The translations under genes were made by a program, and so were the position numbers. Below the pieces are notes generated by a model. It ran no database searches, had not been told where the DNA came from, and saw only the letters and a program-made list of their open reading frames with translations. From Viscum album (lineage: Eukaryota; Streptophyta; Magnoliopsida; Santalales; Viscaceae), in the NCBI GenBank assembly GCA_963277665.1, contig OY728128.1, positions 1,862,182,988 to 1,862,246,987 on the forward strand: DNA of 64,000 bases, written 5' to 3'. How positions within the stretch are numbered: the stretch's first letter is position 1; every line of letters begins with the position of its first letter. Shown piece after piece: positions 1 to 13,925 of the stretch.

Positions 1-3000
1 GTCACCATTTTCTCCACTTTCTCCAAATACATCAATGTAACGTATAATAATTAATTTAAAAATAAATATTTATAAATAAATAACATTGGTTTACATTTTA
101 TGGGTCAATAAGATTTTCCCATTCCACATTCAATGATTTCTCGATCACCCCAATAAGGGTTTCTTGATATGTCTCATCTTTTAATCACTTAGTTGTTATG
201 ACTAGTCTATTTTTGTATAATTTAATAAGATCTAACACTTAGAGATAATGAAACAACTATATTAGTTTATTATAAGTATTAAGATCATCTGGAGGTTCTG
301 CATTTCCTATTTCTAAATTTCTAATTTGTTAGCCCCTTTACATTTTAACTACTTCTCAATTATCTCATTCTTAGTTTAGGCGTCACTCATTCACTGTCAA
401 CTGAATATCCATAACCATGTTTTTAGTATAATAGGTAAATAAAATTGTGTTTTTTAGTGTAACCTCATACTATGGATGACCTATAGGCATAGATATATCA
501 CTAAATAATCAATTATTTTAAACCATACTAGCATCAATTTTTACCATATCCATGATTATGTATGTCAAAACAAAAATATCATTTTTCACTAAAAACCCAT
601 TTTGATATGAAGACATCCATGATTAAGACCAATGAAGATGCTATCAAAAGTGTTTTGGGTGGTGAATATTATTTCCTAACTAGTATTTCATTCAACATCA
701 TTACCCCATGATTACTCACCACAATTAGATTATGTTCTAATTGAATATACATATAAATTTCCACCCCTTTTCTTGGGTGGATTTGGAATTTACGAGAGAA
801 ATGGTATGGAATTTCTACCTTGAAAAATATGACTTTTTAAACATGAGACACTTGTACACTATTTCCCAGAATAATTGTATATAATAATCCCTCATATTCA
901 TATCTGTCATCATTAATAGTCATTTCAATAATAGGGTTACCATAAATGAAAAAATCAAACATTGGGTGTGCACATGGGAGCTTTAAAGACTTCTTAGCAC
1001 ATAGTGATAGTGGTCAGATATTAGACAATTCCTCGATAAATGATCTATATCTACATTTATTAACATTCACCGTATTAGGAATCTCATAAACATTTAAATA
1101 TTTCAATTTTTAGACCCATAGTACCTGAAATGGGAATTATATGTGAAATGGTTCTTTTACTGTAGATTTTCTTCAACAACAAGTGAATTACCAAACATAC
1201 TAGAAACAATTTTCCCATGGTATCCCCCTCTATGATCATGGATTAAATTAAAAATATACCTTGTTAGAAATTTTTGTGTGAAACAAGAACATGATGAATG
1301 TAAAAAATTTTACACATGCCAAAAAATCCCTTGTAGTCATGTTTAATTAGAGATATTGGAATTTATTTTGTACCGTTATTATTTTCATAAATCTTTAGAT
1401 AGTGAGTTTCTAGTAATACCCATTTCTAGACAAAGGGGAGCCTTATTGGATAATTTCTTGAAGGTCTATCTCATATAGAGATATATATGTTCTCCATACG
1501 ATCCTTAAAACCTAATTTTATATGTAGTATAATATCCTTCCCAATAATATTAACTTAAAATACAATAAATTTTTGTTTCAATATGTATTTTTTATGATAC
1601 TACAATAAAAACATGGGTAGTATGAAATAATTATAAATAGATCCTCGAATCCGAAACCTTTATAAATTTTGTATTTTTGGCAGATTGATTCCTAAATCAT
1701 TATGGATAAGGTGTAAATTATTTTCTTTATGGATCCAATGAGTACAAATCTCATGAATAATGTCATCGTTTTTATTGACATATGTTTGTATGATCTATGT
1801 GGCCTCTTTGATCCAAATATTATTGTTATCCTTCAATAACTCATCTTATTCATAGTGTACACAAAATTCCATCATTAACATACTTTTTATGCATCCTATT
1901 GGGTGAAGATAAAAGTCTTCTACCAAGCCTTTATGATAATACCTAACATGATTATATAATATACATATACATAAATGTAACCCTAGATCAAATATGAGAG
2001 ATTATTTATCTATTTTAGTATTGTATTTATATTTTATATACACTAGTGTGACTTCCCTTGCAATTATATACTCCCCTCATTATTAAATTATATCACAACC
2101 AAGATAGATGTATTTTATGATATGATATTTTGAAATATTGGTATTAGGTATCGAGATGTTAATAGGTTTCAAGATACCTTGATATTAGAGGGGGAAAAAA
2201 TATGAGGCAAGGTACTTTTGATGGTTCTTCTATATGACCATCACCAATGGGGATTTATATCATATACAAATAGTTTTATATCTATAATCAATGTCCTCAA
2301 ATTTATCCTTTATATATACAACAACTTTATCATTGGACATTGTGATTAGAGATCATTCCATATCATTTTCATAAAATGTAAAATATCAGTAGATGTTAGA
2401 AAGTACAAAATAAAATATATAAATGTAATATTATCATAGAAGAAAATAGATTTTCATTGGAATTTTTTTTGAAAAATATCACAATTAATTTCTCTCAAGG
2501 GGTTTTCCTTAGTTTTATAGAATATATATTTACCCTAGTGCTTCACATGTGTAATTCACATTGTTCTCCACTCTAGTGATTCGATTGGATGACTCTTATA
2601 ACTTTTCCGACACAACACCTTTTTCCTGGGGTGGTTATTTGAAAAAAGGCATTTTGCATAGCTTAGAAAAGCTCAAATTGATGCACATGGGGCACAGAAA
2701 AAGCATGTTTCTAATTAACTTGACTCACATGGGAGAATAAAGTGAAAAAAATGTATAAATGAGAAATATTACCTCAATTCATGACAAATAATTTTAAAAT
2801 CATGGTTTTGTATTTATTTATGAGTTATCCCATCCCCATGTTAGCACACCTCAATGTTGTTAAAATCATAGAATGCACCTGACATGCAGGTAGACTGGAA
2901 CTCCTATTGATTTTAGTGTGAAATATACTTGTATATATAAATATATTATTAAAGATAACAAATTATATTCTAGTGGAACATATAGCTACAAATTTAATCC

Positions 3001-3730
3001 ATCTCTATAATAATCTGATCAAGTTATGAGGTCGGGAATGTTTTTCCTCCTGGTCACAAAAATTAATATTGGATATAAGGATTCTATAGATTTGTGGGAA
3101 TGGATCTGTTATAATTTGTTAGATGTTGTCCCTAGTTCCAATTATATGCGTATTATCCACCATCCACCTTGCTCTCTACACTCATGCCCGTAAGACTGGG
3201 AAGCATCACCATGGTCACAACCTATGTCAATCACAATCACATCCACCTTCATATATAATCTCCAATTATTAATTCCCATGAATTTTAGTCCGAAATTTTT
3301 CTAATAAATAGACCCACATGGGTCTTCATTTGAAATTTTTTGAAATATGTCGAGACATATAAAAATTCATTTAAATTCCCCCATCTATAGTCCAGATATA
3401 TCGCAATGCTTAAAACCAATGAAAATTAATTTTATAAAGTGATGATTATGTCATCATATGATATATAATATTTTAAAAATCACTTTCCCATAGTTTACAT
3501 CCATTAGAGTGAAAGACCACCATGTTGAACATTTGATATGGTCCTTACGACTTGCCAGATCATAGTGTACTATACTTGGGTAAGATGAACATAAAATCCA
3601 TAGAGTAATCCATCATTAGTGCACAATTTTTCCTTGGAATACAACAAGGCTTCTCCTAATCCATTGAATTCAAACATGGGATCCAAATCTTTTCAATATT
3701 CAATTTAGGTAAAACACCACCCTAGTATTT

Positions 3731-4083
3731 AAATAAGGATTCAACTTCACCCTAACATTGAAATTATCATTCCACTTATCCCTATAATTTTATTATGTAT
3801 CTTTTTTTCCAAGAATTTAATTACAATGAAACCCTACCCTATCATCACATATGTGAATCACTTCATACTAACTCCAAATAAAGATACCACTTATATGAAT
3901 CCTTTAATTATAGTTCCTCTTCACCCAAAACTTTAGTTAGATATCTAATTTTTCTAATCATTCACAATAGGGTTCCACATAAACTCATCTTTTAAATAAG
4001 GGAACTAATTATACTTATCCTCCACACAAGGGTTCCACTTCTGCTTATCCATTGAAATAGGTTTAATCTTCAAACAATATCAT
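3731..4083. repeat. Degenerate ~30-bp tandem repeat array, about 12 units
   Basis: Related units start near 3731, 3761, 3877, 3907, 3963, 3993, 4023 and 4054, so the spacing is 28-31 bp wherever units can be followed. The four units from 3963 are clearest. The common core reads approximately AATAGGGTTCCACTTCT followed by ACTTATCCATTG. The stretch between 3791 and 3876 keeps the phase but is poorly matched. It is a minisatellite-like array that has diverged by substitution. It could be an internal repeat of an unrecognised LTR or a stand-alone array. Confidence 0.65.
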
Positions 4084-4882
4084 CTTGGGTTATCCATCAT
4101 AGAAGGATTAATTTTTTCCAAGGACACAAACATGATCACCTATCTTTTTAATCATCCCATAAATCTACTATAACCATATAACTATGGAATCCACCCTAGT
4201 GTGCAGCACATCATGTTTGAATTTCATTGATAGAATGTATTTTTAGAATTAACATACTATTTTTGTAGCACCATTGGGGTGGTCATGATTATATATCCCC
4301 TTGAAAATGAGGATCTCTATTATGAATATTAGAAGTTTTATCATAGTTATATATATTCTTACTATGGATCCATATTGTCATCAATGACCATGTTTGTATA
4401 GTTTTAATTCCAATGGATAAACCCCTACATGTTCTTATTATTTATTTCATCACATTAAATAATTTATAAATCTAGGCCAAAAAAATCCATGAAAAATTAA
4501 TTAATGTATAATCCCTGATCATTCTCTCCTAGTTCATGATTACATATACTATAAACTCAGGAATAATCCTTAATAATTATTCCACAAAGGGAAATATCCC
4601 AAATAATTTCAATCATCCTTCACTAAATCATTTTTAAATTGGATTAAGTTGAAACCCCTATCATGATTTCCCTATTTGAAGACCCAATAAATTATTCCCT
4701 CACTAATGATCTCATTTGAATAATTCATTAGTGAGTAGTTTCAATGGAACCCCAATGTGTAAGCCCAAACATGACTAAATGAAGTCATATTTATGATGAA
4801 TTCTTACTAATTGAGACATATTACCTAAGATCAATTTTCATGTAATGTGATATATTCTCAAAAAATTATATTCCACTGAATC

Positions 4883-4902
4883 ATATATATATATATATAT
4901 AT
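4883..4902. repeat. (AT)n microsatellite
   Basis: Ten uninterrupted AT dinucleotides, flanked by TC on the left and TTCCCC on the right. Confidence 0.9.
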
Positions 4903-5558
4903 TCCCCATTAAATATTTAATTATCACCAATTTCAGGACACAAAAATCCAACTAATATAATGTAAAATGAATTGAAAACATCCTTCTCACATTATGTTAA
5001 ACTATATTTTTAATGTCCTCTGACATTACCTTAAAATTTCAACCAAAATTATATTGGATTTAGAAATAATATTGGTATGATACATAGGATTCCCACCTGA
5101 TGTTTGAATCCCACATATCCACATATTTATATATATTATATAGTGTCTTGCTCTTAGTGAATCAACACCCATGTGACCTAATTCCCATGGAGTTAGTCTA
5201 TGTGCTCCTTCACTACGATATATTCCATATAATCCCATATTTCCTAGGCTATTTGGATATATTCCCTTTGAGAACCCTAATTTAAAATTTATTAGCACTG
5301 TATCTCCCATGATAAAATCTCTATACTAAAAATTTGGCTATATTCCCTATGAGATTTGGAATCAATTTACTGTGTCCATACTATTAGAAGACCATTCTCA
5401 TTAGGTAACACTCTTGATGGGGTAAAAATACTAATCATGGTTCAAATCCTCACCTCTCAATCCAACCATGCGCCTCATGGGACCATATTCCCCATGATCC
5501 AAACCTGTCATTATCTATCTATATTCATGATGTGTTCACATTGATAGTGACACTAAGG

Positions 5559-8022
5559 TGTAATACCCCCACCACCAATTTATATGAACATTTTTCTTAT
5601 AGACCACTATCTATGTCCTTAAAATGTATGTAAGTAGTTATGGTTTCATGAACATAAAAGGAACCATAGTGGTCCTTTTCACACAACCCTAAACGTTAAA
5701 ATATTTAATATTACATTCTTTCTAATATACATTGATTTTTATTCCCTTCACGGGGACACATATGAAACCTTCATTATAGACGCGATCCCCACATCAAAAC
5801 ACCCACAGTCTCCTGAGATGATGATAAAAGAAGGTGATACCAAATATATAGCTTCAAACAATAGTATAAAAACATAATAAATTATTGATTTAAAACCAAT
5901 AATATAGATAGAATGTTTCATAGAAGGAAAACCTATAATATGAAATTATTACATCATTGTTATCAGATATTTTGGGAAAGTGTAATATGTCCCACATTTG
6001 GGTTTTTGGAAGGATTCAATAATATAAATTATTTCTCCAAAAGCGTCTTATAGTAGAAAATAGTTCCCCATAAAGTAATTTTGTAGTGCTAAACCTTAAA
6101 TCGTTTCAACAAATTTTCATTCAAAAGTATTTCTTATAAAATCCCAGTAACAATCTACCAGTGAAAAAGTGGTTATATTGACTAAAACATTAGAGCAGGT
6201 AAATTCATTGATGTTTCCCAATCAAAATGTATATAAATGATGGACTGAATAGATATGATAACTAAATAAATAAGTTACTATGTGTGCAACCAATTTTATT
6301 TCCCAAAAACAGATAATTCCAAAAAAATAGTGAGAAAGAAACACTTTGAATATTTTATGTCATGTATAAATGATATTATAATAAATTATATTTTGAATGG
6401 TCTTATAATACAAACAATATTTTTATATACTTATTTTTATATAAGAATTAGTTAGAAATTATAAATGAATTTTTAAATATTTATATTATAATTTAATTAA
6501 TTTAAAAATTATAACTATTATTTTAAAAAATAGATAACTATAATTAAATATATGTTTTTAAATTTTATGAAAATGGTTTTTTAATCACGTTATTGTAATC
6601 TAATGTGGAAAAATATTTTATAAGTAAAACAATGGTTTTTAAAAAAAACATTTGATGATGCTTTTATTACTCATTGAATATTATTCTATACAAATTTACA
6701 ACATGGCTTTAAAGTAATGAATAAATGTATTTTTTCCATTAGAAATTTTTTTTATCAATTTAATTTAGTAAAATAAATGATAAAGAGTACCCATAACCAA
6801 TCACTGGAAAATTTTAATAAATATAAATTTCATTCTCTATGTTATTTATAGAAATATAAAAAATTTCATATGGGATACGGTAATAAGAATATTACTTATT
6901 TATTATTACAAAAAATATTATAATACTTAATTTCATTTAAAAAATATTATATCCCGGATATATATTTTAATCAAATAAAATTTTTAAGATTCATGTGGTA
7001 GTATATTTGAAGATAATTTTTTAAAATGTTATTAATAAGAGATTTTACAATCTGAATAAAAGTAAAATTCACTTTAAATTTATTATATATTTATGATATA
7101 TTAGAAAATAATGATATTAATGTAATGATTTTTATTTTATATATTTTGAAATTATCTTAAAAAATATACATTTCTATGGAAATTCCATGATGGATATATT
7201 ATAAAAAATAAAAGAGATCTATTTTTTAAAAAATGAATAATTTTTTTACATAAATGAATTAGATGTTTTGATGATTTTTTTTCATATTTAGATCCAATTA
7301 AAAACATGATTATCTCTATATAAACATGAGCTTTTATCAATGCATAAAAAGAAATTTCTCAGTTCATATAAATAAATAAGACTTATAGAATATAGATTTC
7401 TTTTTCAAGGTTATGAAAGGTCCTAGTATCATATAGTAGCCACCAATTTGTACTATTATGATCAAAATAAAAAGAATTTAGTGTTAAAAAAACTCTATCA
7501 AAATAATTTCATTGAAAAAAAATTAATAAAATTAAAATAATAAATATATTTTATTATTTAACAACAAAATATTATTTTGATACTATTAGTAATTTGAACA
7601 TTAATATTAAATATATTTTTAATATAATAAAACACATAAATAATTTATTTTTTAAAAATCAACAAACCATTAAATTTTAACATTCCAAATAAATATTCAT
7701 ATATTTTAATAAACTCGTCTATATGTAATAATAAACCAAATAAATATTAGTAAAAACACAAATCATATTTAATAAAATAACATATTCTTAATTTTAAATT
7801 ATGAACATATAACCCCAACATCGTCTTGAATGATATGTGATTAATTATTATAGTTTTAAAAATAATTACTACTATAATTACTAAATTTTTTTAAATTCAT
7901 TTCCCGAAAGCATTTTTTCGAATTTGTTGTAATAATTTTTAATTACCTTATATTTTTAAATATAAAGATTAAATTTTATTCATTCTTAACACATCTTGTA
8001 TAATAATTCTATTTGATTCATT
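5559..8022 (+). mobile_element. Possible LTR start and U3-like DNA
   Basis: The sequence TGTAATACCCCCACC at 5559 has the form of the 5' end of many plant Ty3/gypsy LTRs (TGTAACACCCC). After it come about 200 bp of C-rich DNA and then about 2 kb of very AT-rich DNA. This resembles the U3 part of the LTRs seen elsewhere in the window. The stretch ends where the E1 LTR begins, so E1 may have inserted into this LTR. I found no partner copy and no polypurine tract, so the call rests on the start motif and composition alone. Confidence 0.3.
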
Positions 8023-8843
8023 TGTTATAATTTCCAAGACTATGTAAATGATATTTTATCACTAATAAATTTATGTTATATTATTGTATTCTATTATACA
8101 GATAAAATGCATAGAAATATAACTGACACTAGATTTCATTAATGGATATCATTATATTTTCCAACTAATAAAACCATGAAAATCAATAAATTTGAAACTA
8201 TATAATAAATTGAAATCAAAAACCTATAATGGTAAAATTTGGATCATCCCTATCGACTAGAATTATATCTCCCAAGAAGAGTATGGAAATGTAAATAAAA
8301 TATTTGTAATATACTCATAACATTAGAAATAAAAAATATAAGACCATAAGAGGAATTATTGTAATTAATGTATGAAGGAATAAAAATGTATTTATGAGAG
8401 CTATTATGGCTATCAGATAAGTATTGTGACAATTAAAATGTAATATTGCGTTTAAGAATATTAACCTAACTATCTACAATAATATTTTTTTTAAAACTGC
8501 TATGTTTAAAAAAAGTAAATTCAATATTTATTACTAACCTAACCAATTATAAAAGTTTAAGATCACATAAAAAATTAATATGTTATATGTTCCATGAATT
8601 TCAAATTCAAAACCTAAAATATATTTTCAAAATCCTTAAAGTCTAAGATACCCCATTAAATAAACATTTTCATTTACTATTGATTAAAATAATAAATTAA
8701 ATTTAATATTTGTTTCAATTCCCCAATGTCACATTATTTTAATAAAATATATTTATACATGTCAAAAATCTCACTATTAAAAGTTTTACCATATAAATAA
8801 TATTTTTTGAAAACTTTATTATAAAACTACCCCTCTCCTCACA

Positions 8844-8851
8844 TATAAATA
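8844..8851 (+). promoter_or_regulatory. E1 5' LTR TATA box
   Basis: TATAAATA, about 820 bp into the LTR. It lies in a C-rich block (CCCCTCTCCTC upstream, ACCCC downstream) that has the same layout in the other LTRs of this window. The copy in the E1 3' LTR, near 16710, has lost the box. Confidence 0.6.
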
Positions 8852-9006
8852 CCCCATATACTCCTCACTAGAAAACCACTCATCCCTTACATATAAAATC
8901 CAATCCAATATTAAATCTTCCTATGTTACACCCATTCGAATCCTTAGGGATATTATAGTGAAATCAAACTCCACGAATTCAGTGATTTTAGAGTCATAGA
9001 AAATTA

Positions 9007-9032
9007 GTGACACTAAGAAGAGGGTATGTTTT
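9007..9032 (+). promoter_or_regulatory. Conserved leader block with splice-donor-like core
   Basis: GTGACACTAAGAAGAGGG with TATGTTTTC after it, 163 bp downstream of the TATA box. Related blocks occur at 16866 (E1 3' LTR) and 63618 (E6, 161 bp after its TATA box). The core AAGAAGAGGGTA/AAGAGGTAA resembles a 5' splice site. The function is unproven; it could equally be a primer or packaging signal. Confidence 0.4.
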
Positions 9033-9603
9033 CTTCATCTCTTTCTCTCATTTTCCAATTATCTTCTTTCATTTCTATATTCCATTCAAACCCAAATGTT
9101 ATATTATAAATTAAGTAAAATAATAAAATTAAAATAATAATGTTTTCTTAATATAGTGATTATATGTATAAAATATTTATATTTCATAATTTTCTTACAT
9201 ATTATTTTGATAATGTCTCAGAGAAGGTTTTTTAAATACCCACAAAGATGATAGAAACACCGTAATTATCATAATAATTATTCATAAAAACAAAAAAATA
9301 TTTATAACATACCAATTTTCAAATATATATATATTTGATGATGTCAAATATATTTTAATAATATATAAATATCAATAAATTATAGTAATTATTTTGAAAA
9401 AAAAGTGATTTTATAAGAAAAATATAATATCCAAACATTTAATCTTTAATAATGGTGATAAAGAAATATATTCTAATTATTATAATTTATAAAGAGTGAT
9501 AAAAATTAATATAATTCACTCCATGTCCCATGTTTTAATGAACATATTTTTTTTAATAAGGAGCTGGAAATGTAATGAAATAAATATGTATATATGGTTA
9601 GGG

Positions 9604-9621
9604 TATTTTCAAACCCCCCCA
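9604..9621. repeat. Short homopolymer C7 near T6
   Basis: A run of seven C, then ACTTTTTTGGG. It lies inside the E1 5' LTR and has no counterpart in the 3' LTR, so it probably arose after insertion. Confidence 0.5.
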
Positions 9622-11000
9622 CTTTTTTGGGTTATCTCTTCCTTCACATGCTTTGTTTATATGGATATTATAAAAATATCCTCATAAACACCACTTAATA
9701 TTAATGAAATTTTATTTCCATGGATATATGTATTCTCACTTTATTTAAAATATTTCTAATTCAATTTTAAAAAATTTCCAAAATATCATAATTTTACAGA
9801 AATGTATCATTGAATCCTCTTGAGTTTTATCTTCTCCATAAACAAATGACAATATTTTGTTGAAAAATATGATTTCCCGAATTAATATTGTAAATCTAAA
9901 GGTTCATTATGAAATTATTATTTATGAATCCTATATAAAATACATTCCTTTTGAAAGGATTTTTTGGACTAAAATTTTATATGTCCCATTTTCATGTGGC
10001 ATACATGATTATGAGAATTTAATGGTGTAACAGGTGGAACCATAAATAAATATTTCTAAAATTAATTGGTTAATGTGATACAAATCATGATTTTATTAAC
10101 ATTATTTTTGAATATAATGCTATAATTTTTCACAATTAGGATATTAATATTGGTGAACTTCTGTTATGGTTCAGCATGATGATTGTATTGTTTGAAATAA
10201 TATCTGGTATTTTACCACTATATTATGATGTTTCATAATTACGAATATTCCACATTCCATGTCTTTTTTTATTTATTACCACATTAATATGAAGATGATC
10301 CATTTATTATGATATTATGATGATGATTATGATCACCCAAAAAAAATTGATTCATTTCACTTATTCCTCCTATATCATTCCCCCTTAATAGGATTTTATA
10401 TCACCCCATTCATTGATGCATATTCTTTGGTAAACACATGAAATATTGAGAACTATATATATTTAAGAGGGATATGAATACATAATGAAATAGTTTTTAT
10501 ATTTTACTATTAAAAAGTAATGTATGAGATTTACTTTCATATATACTAAACTTTTGGATCATGGATTGTATTATAATTCTGTTACTTAGCATAAAAATTA
10601 TGTAATTATATTTTTTTAAAATGTTTGGATTCAATATTTTATATCATAACATTGAATAGGTAATTTTGAATATTGGGGATAAAATATTACTACATTTCCA
10701 AAGTATTAGTCTATGTGCTCCTAAAATTCCTATTTTTTAATGTTCAAGAGAATATAGTTATTGAGAAATGAAAAACCTATCTAGATACTATAAGTGGATT
10801 TGGATATAGAATATATGTACCCAGGGGTAAAAATGCTGATGGATATCATTGTGTTTTAAATCAACATGTACTTGGTGCATGAAAAAACCGGCCCTACTAC
10901 ACGCCTAGTTTGACAGGATGTAGGAATTTTTTTCTGTTAATCACTAGCTTGATACAAACATTTTTGAAAGTTATATAATGGAACTAATTATTCCTCATAA

Positions 11001-12419
11001 TGTTATAAAAGTATTAAATTACATAATCCTAGATACATATTTTGATAATAAAGATATTATAAACAAATGGATTCCATAATATATGAGTTAATATTTTATT
11101 ATCACATGGAAATAAATTATTTTTTATTTATTGAATTTTTTTTTTAAGATTTTTTATTTCATAATATTGTAGGAACAAGGAGAAACAAATCCAAGAAACC
11201 CATGTGAGTGATAATAATAAAATTAGGTAAACTAAAATCCCCATACCATGAGTGTTAGATTTAAAAAACTTATAGTGGTACCTAACATTGTGTCTTAGGA
11301 TATGTTCAATAAAAAGAAACTTTTGGAATGTCCCCCTTCACAAATTGAGTAACTATATATTGATTTAATTTTGTGGAAATCAGATTCAGTGTTTAGTGGA
11401 TCATTAGATCCACTAAATTAGGAAAATACAGTTTACATAATTGGAAATATATTTTATTTCTTAAACTATTATAATAAGGAGAAATTTACTCCATCCACCT
11501 ATTTTTAGGTAGAGAGGTTGGTCTATGACATGAATTAATAAAAATATGGAATGAAATAAATAATGTGGGAATAAATTATTACATTTATTTTTATCTAGTA
11601 TTTCCCATGAAGTAATTGAATAAATTTAGAGAGATAATTTCAAGAGATGCAGAAAATGAAGAGTGAAACATTCATTAAATATGATGAAAATCTAACAAGT
11701 AATTTTGAACATGCCACATTGTTTGTTATTATAAATTATAAAATTAATAATAAATCCTTTAGTTGATTTTTACAACATATTCAAAACTCTCTAGTTATAT
11801 GAGACATCAAGAGTTATTATTTCTTAGTTTGATGTTATATCAATGTAGTGAATTATTTTGATATAAGGACCCATGTTTACTGAGATTAGGAATGAAGAAT
11901 AGAGGTCATGTCTGGTAAATTGAATAAAATGTGATAAATAAAGATACCACCAACTACATATCAAATATGTTGAATGAAGAATCATGGGAATTACTTCAAT
12001 GGGAAATGGAAATGACTTATATACAGTGGAGAAGGTCACTTAGCTCATACATGTCGAATCGACCTAATAATACCAACCATTGTGATGAAATAACAGAATG
12101 TACCACTTAATTCAAAACCAATTGCTAGATTCACCAATATTAAGGAAAAAATGTAACTAAACAATATAGTGCACAAAACCATGAGTCCTTGATAGTAATC
12201 AATGTTAGCATACACCAATGATTTGGGAGAAATGGAAATCAGATGTAATCATAATAGCTGAGGTGGAACATGATTGTAAATTTTTACATGCTACACTTCC
12301 TATTAAATCATTAATGGAATTTTTTTATTTTAATATATTTATACACATTCTACTATATCAATCATGTTTTTTCAAAATTTTGAATCACATCGTAAATACC
12401 TTGAAGTGGATACTTCTAC
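11001..12419 (+). pseudogene. gag: E1 leader and decayed gag region
   Basis: By position this should hold the primer-binding site and the capsid/nucleocapsid gene of E1, because it lies between the 5' LTR and the protease remnant. I could not recognise a capsid motif or an intact CCHC knuckle in any forward frame. The open frame at 12218-12439 just before the protease has no recognisable match. Purine-rich coding-strand composition (G over C) continues from here into pol, which fits a coding past. Confidence 0.45.
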
Positions 12420-12590
12420 AAAAGCACCTTCTGGAATGATCTTTAAAACCCATATGTTAGACTCCTCACATGTTATAGTATGTGAGATGATTATAGAAAA
12501 GATTCCTATAATCCATTCAGTTGTATAATTTTCTTCTATAATAGGCACAGATTTATTCTATTAATATATATATTTAAAAAAAATATTAGA
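12420..12590 (+). pseudogene. pol: E1 protease remnant (C-terminal part)
   Basis: A forward frame reads ...IIHSVV, a stop, then FSSIIGTDLFY. This lines up with the end of Ty3/gypsy aspartic proteases, where a hydrophobic strand leads to an FDVILGMDWL-type motif. The catalytic D-S/T-G triad upstream cannot be found. A stretch of about 200 bp with a poly-A run at 12573 separates this from the reverse transcriptase. Confidence 0.45.
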
Positions 12591-12796
12591 AAAATGAAAT
12601 ATCATTCTATATTCTAATCAATGAAATGCTCTTAAAATATTAGTATGGTAATGAATATCATTTGGAATATCCATCCGTGTTGTGGTTGTTGATACCATGT
12701 TATGAAAAATATTATTATAAAATGTTAGAGTTAAATGAAAAAACCATCCATAAGGAAATGGACATTTTGATGGAATATAATTATTTAGTTCCAAAG

Positions 12797-13400
12797 GAGT
12801 TTCCCATTATTTCCCTTGATTTTGAGGTTGATTTTTCAGATTTTTGTATACATAAACTGAGTTTTATATTCCAATGAACCTATAGGATCTACCTGATCAA
12901 ACAGTATAAGTTAAAGAAGAATTTTCATGAGAATTTAAAAATGGTTTTATACACCTTAGTGCATCACCATGAATTTAAATTGTTATTTTGTTCAAGAAAA
13001 AATATTGATGAAATTTCTTTCCATCGATTATCTAGAGATCAAATAGATCATAATAAAGTAAACATTTTCCCTTCAATGCATTTATGACTTGTTTGAACAA
13101 TTTGAAGTAGATATGTACTATCATAAAGTATATCATTATATTTTATATCATAATCTATAGGTGAAAAATGACGACATTCAAAATACAACCATTTATGAAA
13201 TGTATGGAAACTATGGGTTTATAGTATTTACCTTTGGCCATACTAATTCTACTAAAATCTCAACGGTTTATATGAATATATTCCATTTTGAAAATATTTT
13301 CATTTAGTTTGAGATCAAGGATGAACATTATGAGCATATAAGTATTGAGTTGGTAACAATTTGAAAGTAGAAGATTCATTATATGTTCGGTTTGTTTTAA
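12797..13400 (+). pseudogene. pol: E1 reverse transcriptase remnant
   Basis: Dead Ty3/gypsy reverse transcriptase. From 12797 one frame runs about 95 codons with one internal stop and matches the start of the domain: the acidic ...DFEVDFSDFCIHKL stretch, then the linker, then NLKMVLYTL (family: LLDKGFIRPS), LLFCSRKN (LFVKKKDG) and LSRDQIDHNKVNIFP (YRQLNKVTIKNKYPLP). After a frameshift near 13085 it continues with YDLFEQFEVD (DDLFDQLQGA) and YGNYGFIVFTFGHTNS (YGHYEFLVMPFGLTNA). The catalytic FIDD block that should follow near 13300 is shortened, so the active site is gone. Length is near the family norm except for that gap. Confidence 0.85.
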
Positions 13401-13559
13401 TTTTCAACGTATAATGTCAAATTCATTAGGCAAGTGATTATATTGATGCAAATTTTTATAGACCATTCAATGAAAATGGAAATTGAGGAATGCAATAGAC
13501 ATTCATGTTCCATGTTAAGTTGTATATTTCTTTTATACCTAGGTATTACCTAAGATTTT

Positions 13560-13925
13560 TAGGAAATTTTGAATGATTTGAAATCCAATATAATATGTTA
13601 ACATTAAGATGGTATTGTTTTTATATATGAAATAATGTGAGAAAATATCTATGAAACTCAATAAGAGGCCAATAATTATTTTTATACTCTCACTACCCTT
13701 ATATAGATATCTATTTATTATATACAATGATCGTTCAAAGAATTTATAGGGGTTTCTATTCATACATAATGATAATGTGGTAGAATATTCGATACACATG
13801 TTGATTATCCAGGAGAAAATATACTAGGTGCATGATGAAGAGTAAATAGTTGTGATCATTTCATTGAATATTTGGAGAAACTACCTCTTGGGTGAGAAGT
13901 TTGATATATATATTTATAATGATTA
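13560..13925 (+). pseudogene. pol: E1 RNase H remnant
   Basis: RNase H part of the dead polyprotein. From 13636 one frame of about 95 codons, with three stops and no frameshift, matches the connection and RNase H domain: CEKISMKLNKRP (family: CEKSFQELKKRL), LSLPLY, then IIYNDRSKN (FVVYSDASKN, keeping the first catalytic Asp), VVEYSIHM (VVAYASRQ), and VVIISLNIWRNYLLGEKFD (AVVFALKIWRHYLYGEKCE). The part just before, 13545-13635, keeps only RYYLRFLGNFE, the remnant of the YRRFVE motif. Decay is by substitution and stops rather than by deletion. Confidence 0.85.

Larger units (their letters stand above)
1..5558. other. Unassigned decayed AT-rich DNA
   Basis: No coding region, RNA gene or LTR pair could be supported here on either strand. 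Small open frames, such as one on the minus strand at 5026-5310, have no domain I recognise and no counterpart elsewhere in the window. The base composition (AT-rich, CpG-poor, many CCAT/ATGG words) matches the retrotransposon remnants to the right, so old repeat DNA is the likely source, but that is inference. The only clear structure is the tandem array at 3731-4083 and a short AT run at 4883-4902. A short motif (TATATTCCCT with a following TGAGA) occurs twice, near 5257 and 5339. Confidence 0.5.
8023..11000 (+). repeat. E1 5' LTR
   Basis: Starts TGTTATAATTTCC and can be matched in blocks to the copy at 15663: 8130-8310 with 15760-15930; the C-rich block 8825-9080 with 16690-16950; 9985-10450 with 17840-18300; and the GGATCATGGATTG motif near 10556 with 18413. 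In the best blocks roughly two thirds of bases agree by eye. It holds a TATA box at 8844 and a conserved leader block at 9007. The right boundary is approximate, because I found no clear CA end followed by a tRNA-complementary site. Confidence 0.8.

Noticed and set aside
3731..4083. CRISPR array
   Set aside because: Units follow each other directly with no unique spacers and differ widely; the setting is a eukaryotic repeat region.
5026..5310. 94-codon minus-strand open frame, the longest in the window
   Set aside because: No domain, no family resemblance, overlapped by a plus-strand frame of 61 codons, and the same AT-rich decayed setting. Frames of this length are expected by chance in 64 kb.
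11277..11300. TGGTACCTAACA as an E1 primer-binding site
   Set aside because: Only the first five bases fit TGGTATCAGAGC and no LTR end precedes it at the expected distance.
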